This document shows positions 8,854 through 19,697 of a stretch of DNA of 64,000 nt, in pieces. A program made the position numbers and the translations under genes. The notes below the pieces were generated by a model that saw only the letters and a list, made by a program, of their open reading frames with translations, had not been told where the DNA came from and did not search any database. How positions within the stretch are numbered: position 1 is the stretch's first letter; every line of letters begins with the position of its first letter. The DNA is from an uncultured Collinsella sp. Lineage in GTDB: Bacteria > Actinomycetota > Coriobacteriia > Coriobacteriales > Coriobacteriaceae. Where the stretch lies: NCBI GenBank assembly GCA_902496945.1, contig CABVDE010000004.1, positions 1-64,000 of the forward strand, written 5' to 3'.

Positions 8854-8949
8854 CCCCCCGAGGGAATCAAGCCGACACCCGTACGACACAGCACAGGCTG
8901 AACGGCATCTCCGAGTGTGAACTCGGCAAAACCCCCCGGCAAAGAAAGC

Positions 8950-9049
8950 GACCGGTCCAGGTGCCGCAGATTCGCCCGAAGGAGGAGTGCCGCGTACTTG
9001 CGTGCGCAACCGACGTGTGAGGGTGAAGGCGCGGTGCCTGGGTCCGGTC
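8950..9049. repeat. Approx. 100-bp multi-stem structured element, copy 2
   Basis: Homologous to 6356-6454. The outer stem is GACCGGTCCAGGTGCCGC with GCGGTGCCTGGGTCCGG. TTCGCCC pairs with GGGTGAA, and GCGTAC pairs with GTGCGC. Stem bases differ from copy 1 but pairing is kept, and GAAGGAGGAG, CGAC and GAGGG are conserved. It begins 12 bases past the stop codon of the ABC exporter gene. Confidence 0.65.
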
Positions 9050-9060
9050 ACAAAAACGGG

Positions 9061-10958
9061 TTAATCCAGCTCTTTTAAGCCGTGTGCCAGCTGCCAGTAC
9101 TCGCCGTGCTGGGCCAGGAGCTCCTCATGGGTGCCGCGTTCGATGATGCGGCCGTGTTGGAGGACCATGATCGCGTCGGCGTCGCGGACGGTGGACAGGG
9201 GGTGCGCGATCATAAACGTGGTGCGGCCGCGCATGATGCGGTCCATGCCGCGCTCGATGAGCTTTTCGGTGCGCGTGTCGATGGAGCTCGTGGCCTCGTC
9301 CAGGATAAGCACCGGTGGATCGGCCACGGCCACGCGTGCGATGGCGAGCAGTTGGCGCTGGCCCTGAGACAAGTTGGCACCGTCGGCTGTGACCGGCGTG
9401 TCGTAGCCTTGCGGCAGGCGGCGGATAAACGAGTCAGCGCAGGCGGCCTCGGCGGCGGCACGCACCTCCTCGTCGGTCGCGTCGAGCTTGCCGAAGCGGA
9501 TGTTCTGCGCAATGGTGCCGCTAAACAGTTGCGTATCCTGTAGCACAATACCGAGCGACCCGCGCAGGCTGGCCACGGCGATGTGCTTGACGTCGATGCC
9601 GTCGTACGTGATCTCACCATCATCGACCTCGTAGAAGCGGTTGATGAGGTTGGTGATGGTCGTCTTTCCGGCGCCCGTCGAGCCCACGAAGGCGATCTTC
9701 TGTCCCGGCCTGGCAAACAGGTTGAGGTCCGTGAGCACGCGTGTGCCCGGCACGTAGCAAAAGTCCACGGCATGGAAGCGCACGTCGCCGGCAAGCGGGA
9801 CGAGGCCGGTGACAAACTCGGTGCCGTCGGCAGCCACCGCACGGCCCGCGTCATCGACTGAGACCACGTCGTGCAGATGCCCGTACGTGCCCACGCTCTG
9901 GCCTTCGGGAATCTTCCACACCCACGCGGCATCGCCCGTCTGTACCAGCTCCACGCAGCCCTCGTCCACCTCGGGCTTAAGGTCCATCGCGGCAAACAGG
10001 CGCTCGGCACCGGCCAACGCGTTGAGCAAGAAGTTGCCCAGCTGCGTGAACTGGTTGATGGGCATGGCCGCCTGACGGACAAAGACCATGTAGCTCGCGA
10101 GCGCACCCACGTCGGCCAAGCCATTGATGCAGAGCATGCCGCCCGCCACCGCGACGATGGCGTAGTTGACGTAGCCGATCACCACGGTCATGGGCGCCAT
10201 GGAGTTAGCGTAGGCCTGTGCGGCGCCACCGGTACGGCGCAGCTCCTGATTGCGCGTGTCAAAACCGGCGACATTGGCCTGCTCGTGGTTATAGACCTTG
10301 ATGACCTTTTGGCCCGAGACCATCTCCTCGACGTATCCGTCCAAGTCGCCGAGCGATGCCTGCCGGGCGGCGAAGAAGCGCTTGGAGCGGGCGCCCGAGT
10401 AGCGCGCGTACAACACAATGGCCACGTCGCACACGAGCGTGATAATCGTGAGCTGCCAGTTAAGGATGATAAGCATGGCAGTGGTGCCGATGACCTGAAT
10501 GGTCGCCTGGATCACGTTGGCAAAGCTGTTGTTGAGCGCCTCGGAGACGGTGTCGACGTCGTTGGTGAAGAAGCTCATGATGTCGCCCGAGCGCGTGCTG
10601 TCGAAATAACTGAGCGGCAGCGTCTGGATATGCGCGAACAGGTCGCGGCGAATGTCGGACACCACCCGCTGAGCCGCACGCACCATGATTTGCGAATAGC
10701 CAGGGCCGAGAGCACGCCCGCGGCGTAGATGACTGCCGTAAAGAGAACCTGCTTGGCAAGCAGCTCCTCCCCACCTGTGGCAAGTCCGTTGACGATAGGG
10801 CGCACCATGTAGGTGCCGGCGAGGCTCGCGATGGCAGCGACGGAGGCGAGCACGCCCACCGCAAGCAGCGAGAACTTGGCGTGTCCCATATAGCTGAGCA
10901 AGCGGCGGAGCGTTCGGCGCAGATTGGCCGGACGAGCCTGAGCAGAAGTCTTAGGCAT
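9061..10958 (-). pseudogene. ABC exporter (TMD-NBD half transporter) with one frameshift
   Basis: Encodes a type I ABC exporter half of about 633 codons if one base is restored. Residues 1-90 (MPKTSAQARP... to LSALAI) are in one frame. The rest (YSQIMVRAAQRVVSDIRRDLF onward) is in another. The shift lies near 10690-10700, and the total length (1898) is one base short of a multiple of three. Downstream everything is intact: Walker A GSTGAGKTT, signature LSQGQRQ, Walker B VLILDEATSSID, H-loop in FMIAHPLST (His is there). The start ATG 10958 overlaps the partner's stop by 8 bases and has GGAG at the right distance. A sequencing error cannot be excluded, but the partner is clearly dead. Confidence 0.8.
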
Positions 10959-12030
10959 GGCGCTCATCTCCTTTCAGGGATGATCCGCCGGGGACGGAGG
11001 AAAACGGATCATCCGCGTCGTCGGCATCACCGGCATCGCTCGCATCACCCGCAAACTCCATCTGCGAAGCGTAAATCTCCTGGTAGATGTTGTCGTCCTC
11101 CAGCAGTTCCTCATGCGTGCCCACGCCATGGACACGCCCGTCGTCCAGCACTACGATGCGGTCGGCGTCCATCACGCTCGCGATACGCTGAGCGATAATG
11201 ATCACCGTTGTATCGGGAATCAGCGCGATGTGCTCGCGGATCTTGGCATCGGTCGCCATATCGACCGCGCTGGTGGAGTCATCAAAAATGAGCACACGCG
11301 GGTGCTTGAGCAACGTACGCGCAATGCACAGGCGTTGCTTCTGGCCGCCCGAAACACCGGCGCCACCCTGGCCCAGCTCACCGTCGAGCCCGCCGATGCG
11401 GTCCAGGAACTCGTCCACGCACGCCGCACGGCAGGCACGCAACAGTTCCTCGTCGGTGGCATCGGGCGCGCCCCACTGCAGGTTCTCACGCACGGTACCC
11501 GTAAACAGCACGTTCTTTTGCAGCACGATACCCACCGCATCGCGTAGGGCAACCAGGTCGTAATCGCGCACGTCGCACCCGCCCATAAGCACGGCGCCCT
11601 CAGTCGCATCGTACAGGCGCGCGATGAGCTGCACGAGCGAGCTCGGTATTGACGGTGTCGAACTTGGCCTCCTCGTGCTTGGCGCGCACGTACGCCTTGA
11701 CGGCGCGCACAGCGGTGAGGTCTTCCTGCACCACACCGTTGAGGTGGTCCATCGAGGTCTGGAGCTGGCGGTAGAGCGGGCTCCACGGTAGGTGATAACC
11801 CCCAGCACGATTGCCAGCACAGGCAGGATAATCGCAAAGACCGTGGCAAGCGGGCGCGACAGCGCCAGCGCGTAGATAAGGCCGACAACGAGCGTCACTG
11901 GGCCGCGCACTATGGGACGGAAACCGTTGCCGATGGCGTTTTGGATGACGGTGATGTCGGTGGTCATGCGAGTGACGAGCGAACTGGCATCGTAGTTGTC
12001 CAAGTTGCCAAAAGCGAGCGTCTGGATCTG
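10951..12030 (-). pseudogene. ABC exporter partner, truncated and internally deleted
   Basis: Remnant of the second half of a heterodimeric ABC exporter. Homology starts abruptly at 12030 with QIQTLAFGNLDNYDASSLVTRMTTD, so about 110 N-terminal residues are missing. A frameshift falls near 11790, after VLGVITY; the TMD continues in the other frame as YRQLQTSMDHLNGVVQEDLTAV. Near 11640 the sequence jumps to SSLVQLIARLYDATEG, which normally follows the Walker A lysine. The end of the TMD and the Walker A motif are therefore deleted. Signature VSGGQKQR and a Walker B-like VLIFDDSTSAVD (Asp in place of the usual catalytic Glu) remain. It cannot bind ATP normally. Confidence 0.85.
10978..11014. repeat. 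GGATGATCCG palindrome inside the 3' end of the ABC pseudogene
   Basis: GGATGATCCG and CGGATCATCC frame GGGGACGGAGGAAAA. The 29-base core recurs at 20491-20519 with only three differences. Here it encodes part of the C-terminal tail (DDPFSSVPGG) of the pseudogene, so a dispersed repeat seems to have been captured in coding sequence. Confidence 0.6.
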
Positions 12031-12153
12031 TCAAGTGACGCAAAACCGATTTCCGCAAGGTTGGCGCAGGCGCTAAGCCTACACGACGCGTACCCGTATT
12101 CAAATGGAAATGATTGAAGGCGCGATTTTTTCGCCCTGCCCTCAACACAAACC

Positions 12154-12184
12154 TTGACTCTACAATCGTTATAGGGTTTTCACT
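12154..12184 (+). promoter_or_regulatory. MerR-type promoter/operator for the MATE gene
   Basis: TTGACT (12154-12159) and TTCACT (12179-12184) are separated by 19 bases, the stretched spacer that MerR-family activators untwist. The spacer holds an inverted repeat, ACTCTACAA and TTATAGGGT, with 7 of 9 positions paired around a TCG centre. It lies about 42 bases upstream of the MATE start, and a MerR gene follows that gene. The rest of 12031-12153 shows no gene. Confidence 0.6.
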
Positions 12185-12225
12185 ACACTGGTACGTAAAC
12201 GAACCAAGCCAGAAAGTGCCCGCCT

Positions 12226-13572
12226 ATGGAACACGACCTCACACGCGGAAATGTCCTCAAAACCATCGCAGTCTTTGCCCTGCCCTATATGCTCTCGTAC
12301 TTTTTGCAGATGCTCTACGGCATGGCCGACCTGTACTTTATCGGACAGTTTAGCGGCGCCGCCGGCATCACCGCCGTGGGCAACGGCGCGCAGACGCTCT
12401 ATATCATTACCGTGACGCTCGTGGGCCTGGCCATGGGAACGACGGTCATCGTCGGCCACGCCGTGGGTTCGCGCCGCTTCGATCGCGCCGAAGTCGCCAT
12501 CGGCAACACCATCACGCTCTTTATGGGCGTCTCGGTGGTGCTAGCCGCGCTCTTGCTCGCACTGTGCCCGCAAATCGTGGCGCTCATCGACACGCCGGCC
12601 GAAGCGGTCGAAGGCACTGCCGCCTACCTGCGTATCTGTTTTATCGGCATTCCGTGTATCGCTGCATACAACATCCTTTCGGCCATCTTTCGCGGCCTGG
12701 GCGATTCGCGCTCGCCCATGTACGTGATCGGCGTGGCGTGCGCTATCAACGTCGCGCTCGACTTTCTGTTCATTGGCCATATGGGGCTCGGCCCCGTGGG
12801 CGCGGCGCTCGGCACGGTGATCGCGCAGACGGCAAGTGTTGCCCTCGCGCTCGTGTGGCTCAAGAGCCGCCGTACGAACATCCGTGTCAAGCGTAGCGAC
12901 CTGCGCCCGCAACCCGAGGTGCTCAGCAGCATCCTTAAGATCGGCGTGCCCGTGGCCGTACAGGACGGCTGCATCCAGGTGGCGTTTATGTTCATTACCG
13001 TTATCGCCAACCACCGCGGGCTGGTCGACGCCGCCGCCGTGGGCCTGGTCGAGAAGATGATCAGCTTTTTGTTCATCGTGCCGAGCTCCATGGGCGCCAC
13101 CGTCAGCGCACTCACGGCGCAAAACGCCGGCGCGGGCAAGGGTGACCGCGCGCGTCAGGTGCTCAAGGACGCCATGACCATCTCGGTGGTGTACGGCTGC
13201 CTGATCACGGCGCTCATGTGGCTAGTGGCACCGGCCTTTATCGGCTTTTTTGCCAAGGACGCCGCGGTAGTCGCGGCCGGCACCGGCTATATGCGCAGCT
13301 ATATTTTCGATGCGATCTTCGCCGGCATCCATATTTGCTTTAGCGGCTTTTTCGCTGCGTACGGCAAGAGCTACATCGGCTTCGCGCACAACGTGCTGGC
13401 CGTGGCGCTCATCCGCGTTCCGGGCGCATGGCTGCTGTCAAACGCCTATCCCGACACGCTGTTTCCCATGGGCATCGCCTCACCGTGCGGGTCGATTTTG
13501 TCGGCAGCCATTTGCGTGGTGGCGTTTACCGTGCTCAACCGCCGCGGGACTTTTGACAAGTTGGTGGCGTAG
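12226..13572 (+). CDS. MATE family efflux transporter
   Basis: 448-aa inner-membrane cation/drug antiporter of the MATE (NorM/DinF) superfamily with about twelve hydrophobic helices in two six-helix halves. The N-terminus MEHDLTRGNVLKTIAVFALPYMLSYFLQMLYGMADLYFIGQ, with Pro at the helix-1 kink and D in MADLYFIG, is typical. The second half opens with ILKIGVPVAVQDGCIQ, and loop motif AIFRGLGDSR follows helix 4-5. Upstream AGAAAG serves as a modest ribosome binding site. Its promoter has a MerR-type operator, and the MerR gene 54 bases downstream is the likely regulator. It probably exports toxic cationic compounds; the exact substrate is unknown. Confidence 0.93.
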   Translation: MEHDLTRGNVLKTIAVFALPYMLSYFLQMLYGMADLYFIGQFSGAAGITAVGNGAQTLYIITVTLVGLAMGTTVIVGHAVGSRRFDRAEVAIGNTITLFMGVSVVLAALLLALCPQIVALIDTPAEAVEGTAAYLRICFIGIPCIAAYNILSAIFRGLGDSRSPMYVIGVACAINVALDFLFIGHMGLGPVGAALGTVIAQTASVALALVWLKSRRTNIRVKRSDLRPQPEVLSSILKIGVPVAVQDGCIQVAFMFITVIANHRGLVDAAAVGLVEKMISFLFIVPSSMGATVSALTAQNAGAGKGDRARQVLKDAMTISVVYGCLITALMWLVAPAFIGFFAKDAAVVAAGTGYMRSYIFDAIFAGIHICFSGFFAAYGKSYIGFAHNVLAVALIRVPGAWLLSNAYPDTLFPMGIASPCGSILSAAICVVAFTVLNRRGTFDKLVA

Positions 13573-13626
13573 CGGGGCGATGCAGGCCTGACGCCCCTCT
13601 CCGACCCTACCGAAAGGAGCGGTCCT

Positions 13627-14466
13627 GTGACCGACGCACACGCTGAACATACCGACGGCCTGCTCCGCATCGGCGAGGTGGCACGCCTGTTCAACCTGAG
13701 TGTGGGCACGCTACGCCATTACGAGCAGATGGGGCTGCTGGAGCCGGCGCACATCGATCCGGCGAGTGGGTACCGCTACTACGGATCACGGCAACTCTCC
13801 ACCCTTAACACCATCAGTCACCTTCGCGTCCTCGACTTGCCGCTGGCGCAGATCCGCGAGTTTGTGACCACGCGCGATGTGGACCTCATGCAGCGGCAAC
13901 TGGCTCAGCAGCAGGAGCTCATCGAGCGCAAGCGCCGCGAGCTCGAACGCGTGTCGCGCAAGATCGATAACCGACTTGCTCTGCTGCACGATGCCCTAAA
14001 CACCGAGCTCGATACCATTTGCACAATCGATGCGCCCGAGCTTCACTGCGCCGTGCTGAGCGAACGCGTCAACCCTACCGACGCATATGCGCTGGAATGG
14101 CAGATTCGTCAGCTGCAGAAGGGTCAGCACGAGACCTTTGTCTTTCTGGGCAACTTGGGCGTCGGGATCGCGCCCGAACGCCTTGCCGCCGGCGACTTTG
14201 ATGGCTACGACGAGGTCTTTCTGCTGCTGGATGACACGGACGATTACCTGGGCGATGTCGAAGTACGTCCCGCCGCGCGCTGCCTGACCACAAGCTTCCG
14301 CGGCACGCATGGGCAAGCGGGCCCGCGCTACGAGCAGCTACTCGGCTATATGCGCGAACATAACCTGACACCCGCCGGTCCCTCGCGCGAAATCGCCCTC
14401 ATCGACGACATCATCAGCGACGACCCGGGGGCGTATGTGACGAGGATCGCGATACCGGTCCGCTAA
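13627..14466 (+). CDS. MerR family regulator with GyrI-like effector domain
   Basis: 279-aa multidrug-sensing type activator. Residues 10-80 form the winged helix (LLRIGEVARLFNLSVGTLRHYEQMGLLEP then YRYYGSRQLSTLNTI). A long helix (about 95-130, QRQLAQQQELIERKRRELERVSRKIDNRL) would form the antiparallel coiled coil. The remaining 150 residues look like a GyrI/BmrR-type ligand-binding domain. Start is GTG 13627 with GAAAGGAGCGGT upstream. Position downstream of the MATE gene and the dyad in the MATE promoter suggest it activates that pump on drug binding. Confidence 0.9.
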   Translation: MTDAHAEHTDGLLRIGEVARLFNLSVGTLRHYEQMGLLEPAHIDPASGYRYYGSRQLSTLNTISHLRVLDLPLAQIREFVTTRDVDLMQRQLAQQQELIERKRRELERVSRKIDNRLALLHDALNTELDTICTIDAPELHCAVLSERVNPTDAYALEWQIRQLQKGQHETFVFLGNLGVGIAPERLAAGDFDGYDEVFLLLDDTDDYLGDVEVRPAARCLTTSFRGTHGQAGPRYEQLLGYMREHNLTPAGPSREIALIDDIISDDPGAYVTRIAIPVR

Positions 14467-14497
14467 TCACTACCATTTATCGAGCAATTCCATCCAT

Positions 14498-14526
14498 TTA
14501 CCTTAATCCGAATTAGATTGTATTAT
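14498..14526 (+). promoter_or_regulatory. Candidate promoter of the first protease gene
   Basis: TATTAT at 14521 with a weak TTACCT 17 bases upstream, in an AT-rich stretch that begins right after the MerR gene. The start codon follows at 14571 behind GCAGGAGAC. Confidence 0.3.
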
Positions 14527-14570
14527 GTAGCAAATAAAATGACAGCATATTGCCATAGGCAGGAGACATT

Positions 14571-15743
14571 ATGTCCAGAGTTCAATCACGTCGCTCGTTT
14601 CTTCTCGGCCTAGCCTCGATCATCGGCTTATCCGCGTCACGCCCAACAAGAGTATTCGCTGCCGACTCAAACTCATCCGTCGCTTTTACATCAGACCTAG
14701 CACAAGACTACGCGCTTTCCCTGTTGCCCATCGTCGACGGATCCGCGAACTTAGAGATCGAGCAAATCGTTCCCGTATGCCAACAAATCGGCCTTATCTG
14801 TGGCTATGAAATCAGTGTCACAAGGGAAGGAAGCCCTTACGGTTATTTAATACTTGACGCATCATATCCTGGGCTTCTGAAGGAGATAACCCTCGGCGAT
14901 ACCATTCTTCCGATTTCAGCTTCTCTATCAAACGCCATTTCAACTTATTCCGGCCAACAGGCCACAAACCCAACCGTACTAATTTCGTACAACGATATTG
15001 AATATGGAACTTTGGTGCCAGGAACTAGAGACTGTGTAACCAACTATAACAATATACGGTCTGTCCCAATTGTCACCGAAAAGGGTATAGCACCTCAAAG
15101 CAATAACCCAACTTCATGGGATGCAGTCATTATCAATGAAGATGACTTGATGTTGCATTTCCAAATAGACGATTTAAACGGAATACCGTTCCGAGGAGTC
15201 TCGGAATCATTAGTTGAAGCCCGCACTAATAAGTATGCATGCGTCGTTTCTGCCTTGTACGCTGTATCAATGCATTACGGTCTCACCAGTTCAAACGCTA
15301 ATCAATTTAATCCCGATTATTATAAAGAAATATGGAACGTCACTGGCACAACAACGTATAAGACCAATGATCAGGGCGTCGAGTACGGAAGCACGATCAT
15401 CCCAGATGGAATTGTTCCGTTTAAAAGTCTTGCCGCTCAAAAGGGTAGAGCACTTAATACTCAGTTTTTCGGTTATCAGCCTCAATTCGCTCAGTACAGA
15501 GCAACTATCGATCAAGGGAATATCGGCTTGTATCATATGTGGATCAACAGCCGAAACAGTGAAGGATCCGTCGAGCTATCAGGTCATACAGTCACGGTAA
15601 CTGGCTATTTTACTGGGCATAATGGAAGCTCTGGCATCGAACTGCAGTGGCTCGAAGTATTCGACGGATGGAACACTTATCCCCGAGCGATTAACTATGC
15701 AACGCCCAATATGGTCAAATTGAACGGAACAGTCTTTTGGTAG
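14571..15743 (+). CDS. Exported papain-fold cysteine protease, propeptide type (C10/C39-like)
   Basis: A 390-aa protein. It begins with a twin-arginine-like leader (SRRSFLLGLASIIGLS, cleavage near VFA-AD). A propeptide-like region (about 32-200) with YGYLILDASYP resembles the streptopain pro-domain. A catalytic-type domain follows: Cys224 in KYACVVSALYAVSMHYG, His339 in SGHTVTVTGYF, then WLEVFDGWN. Cys-His spacing and order fit papain-like clan CA peptidases. A paralogue sits at 23168-24298 on the other strand. Base composition is AT-rich against its neighbours, suggesting acquisition. Function as a secreted protease is inferred; the family is not recognised with certainty. Confidence 0.65.
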   Translation: MSRVQSRRSFLLGLASIIGLSASRPTRVFAADSNSSVAFTSDLAQDYALSLLPIVDGSANLEIEQIVPVCQQIGLICGYEISVTREGSPYGYLILDASYPGLLKEITLGDTILPISASLSNAISTYSGQQATNPTVLISYNDIEYGTLVPGTRDCVTNYNNIRSVPIVTEKGIAPQSNNPTSWDAVIINEDDLMLHFQIDDLNGIPFRGVSESLVEARTNKYACVVSALYAVSMHYGLTSSNANQFNPDYYKEIWNVTGTTTYKTNDQGVEYGSTIIPDGIVPFKSLAAQKGRALNTQFFGYQPQFAQYRATIDQGNIGLYHMWINSRNSEGSVELSGHTVTVTGYFTGHNGSSGIELQWLEVFDGWNTYPRAINYATPNMVKLNGTVFW

Positions 15744-15748
15744 ACCGG

Positions 15749-16135
15749 ATGGCACCATCAAAATGCTATGGCACCACGGCCTTTGCCCTGGTTACGATAT
15801 TGGTGATTTTCGCTATGTTTGCATCCGTTTCTTCATGCACAGATAGAGCCCGCTATAGCGGAGGAGATGATTACCTTGTCTTTGGAGCCGGCAGCGTTCA
15901 TTCTATTGAGGGAACGGAACTCGTAATCCAAACAGACAACAGTCCCCGCTACACCGACGCTGGAAAGCAAACCCGGATTACATTCCCCTCATCTGGCCGA
16001 ATCAAAGACAAGCTTTCCCAAATCAAAGTTGGGACAAGAGTTTCCTACTCACGCTTTGAGTCGGTAGACGCATCTGGATCATACGAGGGAAACGATATCG
16101 AAATTGAACAGGCAAACACTATAAGGAGATGTTGA
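15749..16135 (+). CDS. Small putative lipoprotein downstream of the protease
   Basis: 128-aa protein with a hydrophobic N-terminus ending in a lipobox-like VSSC (residue about 30), so probably anchored outside the membrane. The mature part is small and polar with beta-strand alternation (LVFGAGSVHSIEGTELVIQTDN, VGTRVSYSRFESV), resembling a small barrel. ATG 15749 lies 5 bases after the protease stop; no strong ribosome binding site is seen, so coupled translation is likely. No family recognised. By position and topology it could be a cognate inhibitor or foldase of the protease, as at the second protease locus. Confidence 0.6.
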   Translation: MAPSKCYGTTAFALVTILVIFAMFASVSSCTDRARYSGGDDYLVFGAGSVHSIEGTELVIQTDNSPRYTDAGKQTRITFPSSGRIKDKLSQIKVGTRVSYSRFESVDASGSYEGNDIEIEQANTIRRC

Positions 16136-16164
16136 GGAACTGAGTCTCTGCGCAGTTCCTCAAC
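16131..16164. terminator. Bidirectional terminator between the lipoprotein gene and ligA
   Basis: Perfect 12-bp arms GTTGAGGAACTG and CAGTTCCTCAAC with a 10-base loop, starting in the stop codon of the lipoprotein gene and ending 7 bases before the ligA stop. It serves two converging genes. Confidence 0.75.
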
Positions 16165-16170
16165 AAATCA

Positions 16171-18432
<2,262 letters not shown>

Positions 18433-18507
18433 CTAGAGTACCACCGGTCGCAATGGGGCCGAATAGCGGTCTCAAACCGCACCGAATCGGCAGCCGCCAG
18501 ACCGGGG

Positions 18508-18712
18508 TGGACAGCTAGTTCAGATACGTATAATTCTGCGAGCCTGGTCGTGTTCAGACGTCATCATTCCAGCCAATTTGGCCGCCCCGGGGGCTGCACG
18601 ACCGACTCGTTCCCCCTTCTAGACTCCCATCCGAACCCCTTCCCCATCCCAAAACAGCTCAAAACGCATGCTGAACCGCCTCGGATTTATACGTATCTGA
18701 ACTAACTGTCCA
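18508..18712. repeat. 205-bp element with 26-bp terminal inverted repeats
   Basis: The ends (18508-18533 and 18687-18712) are inverted copies with one mismatch, opening TGGACAG and containing TTCAGATACGTATAA. Inside, GGTCGTG pairs with CACGACC, and a GC palindrome CCCCGGGG is present. There is no open reading frame of note. Size and ends fit a MITE-like or otherwise structured intergenic repeat. No clear target duplication is visible. It fills most of the ligA 5' gap (18400-18828). Confidence 0.65.
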
Positions 18713-18782
18713 GGCTCACCCAGAATCGAGCAACTTCATATGCTCCTTTTTTAACTCAATTTATCGCAGTTAATATTTTATA

Positions 18783-18810
18783 TTGTGTTTGCAATATATT
18801 TTGGTATTAT
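18783..18810 (+). promoter_or_regulatory. Candidate promoter for the 18.8-20.5 kb genes
   Basis: TTGTGT (18783-18788), 16 bases, TATTAT (18805-18810) in a very AT-rich stretch 19 bases upstream of the next start codon. Confidence 0.4.
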
Positions 18811-18828
18811 CAACGTGAGGTGATTGAA

Positions 18829-19230
18829 ATGAAGAATCAGTCCAAACGTTTCCTAACCATCCTCGTCCCCCTTGTCCTTATAGCAGCCGCTTTGCTCGGC
18901 TTTTTCTGGAAGGACATTCCCTTTTCGAAAGACCTTTCCTTGCGGGGCGAAGTCGTTGCTGTGTATCACCCTTCCGCCAGCGGGGCAAGCGAAGGCCGCT
19001 TCGTTATCGCAAGCGAGCAATTCCAATCCGCACCGCTGCACCTCAACTTCAAAATCGATTCAACCATCCCCATTAAGGATCAGGATGGTAAGAAGGCAGA
19101 AGTCGGAGCCATCAAAGAAGGTGTCTACGTTGACGTAACCTGCACCGTCAACACCAGCAGCGATCCCGATCCCACAAAGCTGCCCGCCCTCATAACGCCA
19201 ACAGCCATCATGATTACGCAAAAGGAATAG
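18829..19230 (+). CDS. Small membrane-anchored exported protein, unknown function
   Basis: 133 aa. One N-terminal hydrophobic segment (about residues 8-27, FLTILVPLVLIAAALLGFFW) and no cleavage site of note, so probably a signal anchor. The extracellular part begins with LRGEVVAVYHPSASGASEGRFVIA and ends in ITPTAIMITQKE, an alternating-strand pattern like a small OB or beta barrel. ATG 18829 is chosen because GAGGTGATTGAA precedes it. It has the same size and topology as the protease-linked small proteins (15749 and 22803). No family recognised. Confidence 0.65.
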   Translation: MKNQSKRFLTILVPLVLIAAALLGFFWKDIPFSKDLSLRGEVVAVYHPSASGASEGRFVIASEQFQSAPLHLNFKIDSTIPIKDQDGKKAEVGAIKEGVYVDVTCTVNTSSDPDPTKLPALITPTAIMITQKE

Positions 19231-19281
19231 CTCGATGTCAGAAAGGAGTTTAAAAAATAATCACCAGACAGTTAGGAGCCA

Positions 19282-19653
19282 ATGATGAAAAAGGTTGCTT
19301 ATTTACTCGCCGTCTGCCTTGTTGGGTTATCGTGCATGACCGCGCAGCCCGCCTTCGCAGCAGAAACCCATTCCTCTATCATTTCACCAGTTGCCGAAAG
19401 TCGTTCAATCTACACCGCCGAAACCACCCTCGCCTATTCGAACGGCGTCAGGCTCCATGTTACTTACACTGTTAACGATACCTATGGAACGATAACAGGC
19501 ATCAAATCCATAAAGAACTGGACCTCCAATTCTCGAGTAAGCAACATCAGCTGGACTTATAGATACGGACTCAGCAACGGAAGCGTCGTCGTAACTGTTA
19601 CTTACTATTACAACGGCAGTTGGCATTCTGAAGCAAGAACTATCTATGCTTAG
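19282..19653 (+). CDS. Small secreted beta-rich protein, unknown function
   Basis: 123 aa with a clear Sec signal peptide (KKVAYLLAVCLVGLSCMTAQPAFA-AE, cleavage near residue 27). The mature part of about 95 residues has no cysteine and is rich in Thr, Tyr and Ser, with alternating strands (VRLHVTYTVNDTYG, SVVVTVTYYYNG), so a secreted beta-sandwich is likely. TAGGAG precedes the tandem ATGATG start. A strong terminator follows directly. Family not recognised; an antimicrobial or surface role is possible but unsupported. Confidence 0.65.
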   Translation: MMKKVAYLLAVCLVGLSCMTAQPAFAAETHSSIISPVAESRSIYTAETTLAYSNGVRLHVTYTVNDTYGTITGIKSIKNWTSNSRVSNISWTYRYGLSNGSVVVTVTYYYNGSWHSEARTIYA

Positions 19654-19661
19654 GATTTTTT

Positions 19662-19687
19662 GGCTGCGGCATTGCCGCAGCCTTTTT
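19662..19687 (+). terminator. Rho-independent terminator
   Basis: GGCTGCGGC, ATT, GCCGCAGCC followed by TTTTT: a textbook intrinsic terminator 9 bases past the secreted-protein stop codon and 10 bases before the next gene's start codon. Confidence 0.85.
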
Positions 19688-19697
19688 GGGGTTAATT

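Noticed and set aside
8808..8949. Moco riboswitch before moaA
   Set aside because: The 140 bases lack the expected paired architecture; only a weak promoter-like box is seen.
12031..12153. IS or prophage scar at the 5' breakpoint of the ABC pseudogene
   Set aside because: The breakpoint is abrupt, but no transposase frame, terminal repeat or duplication is visible.
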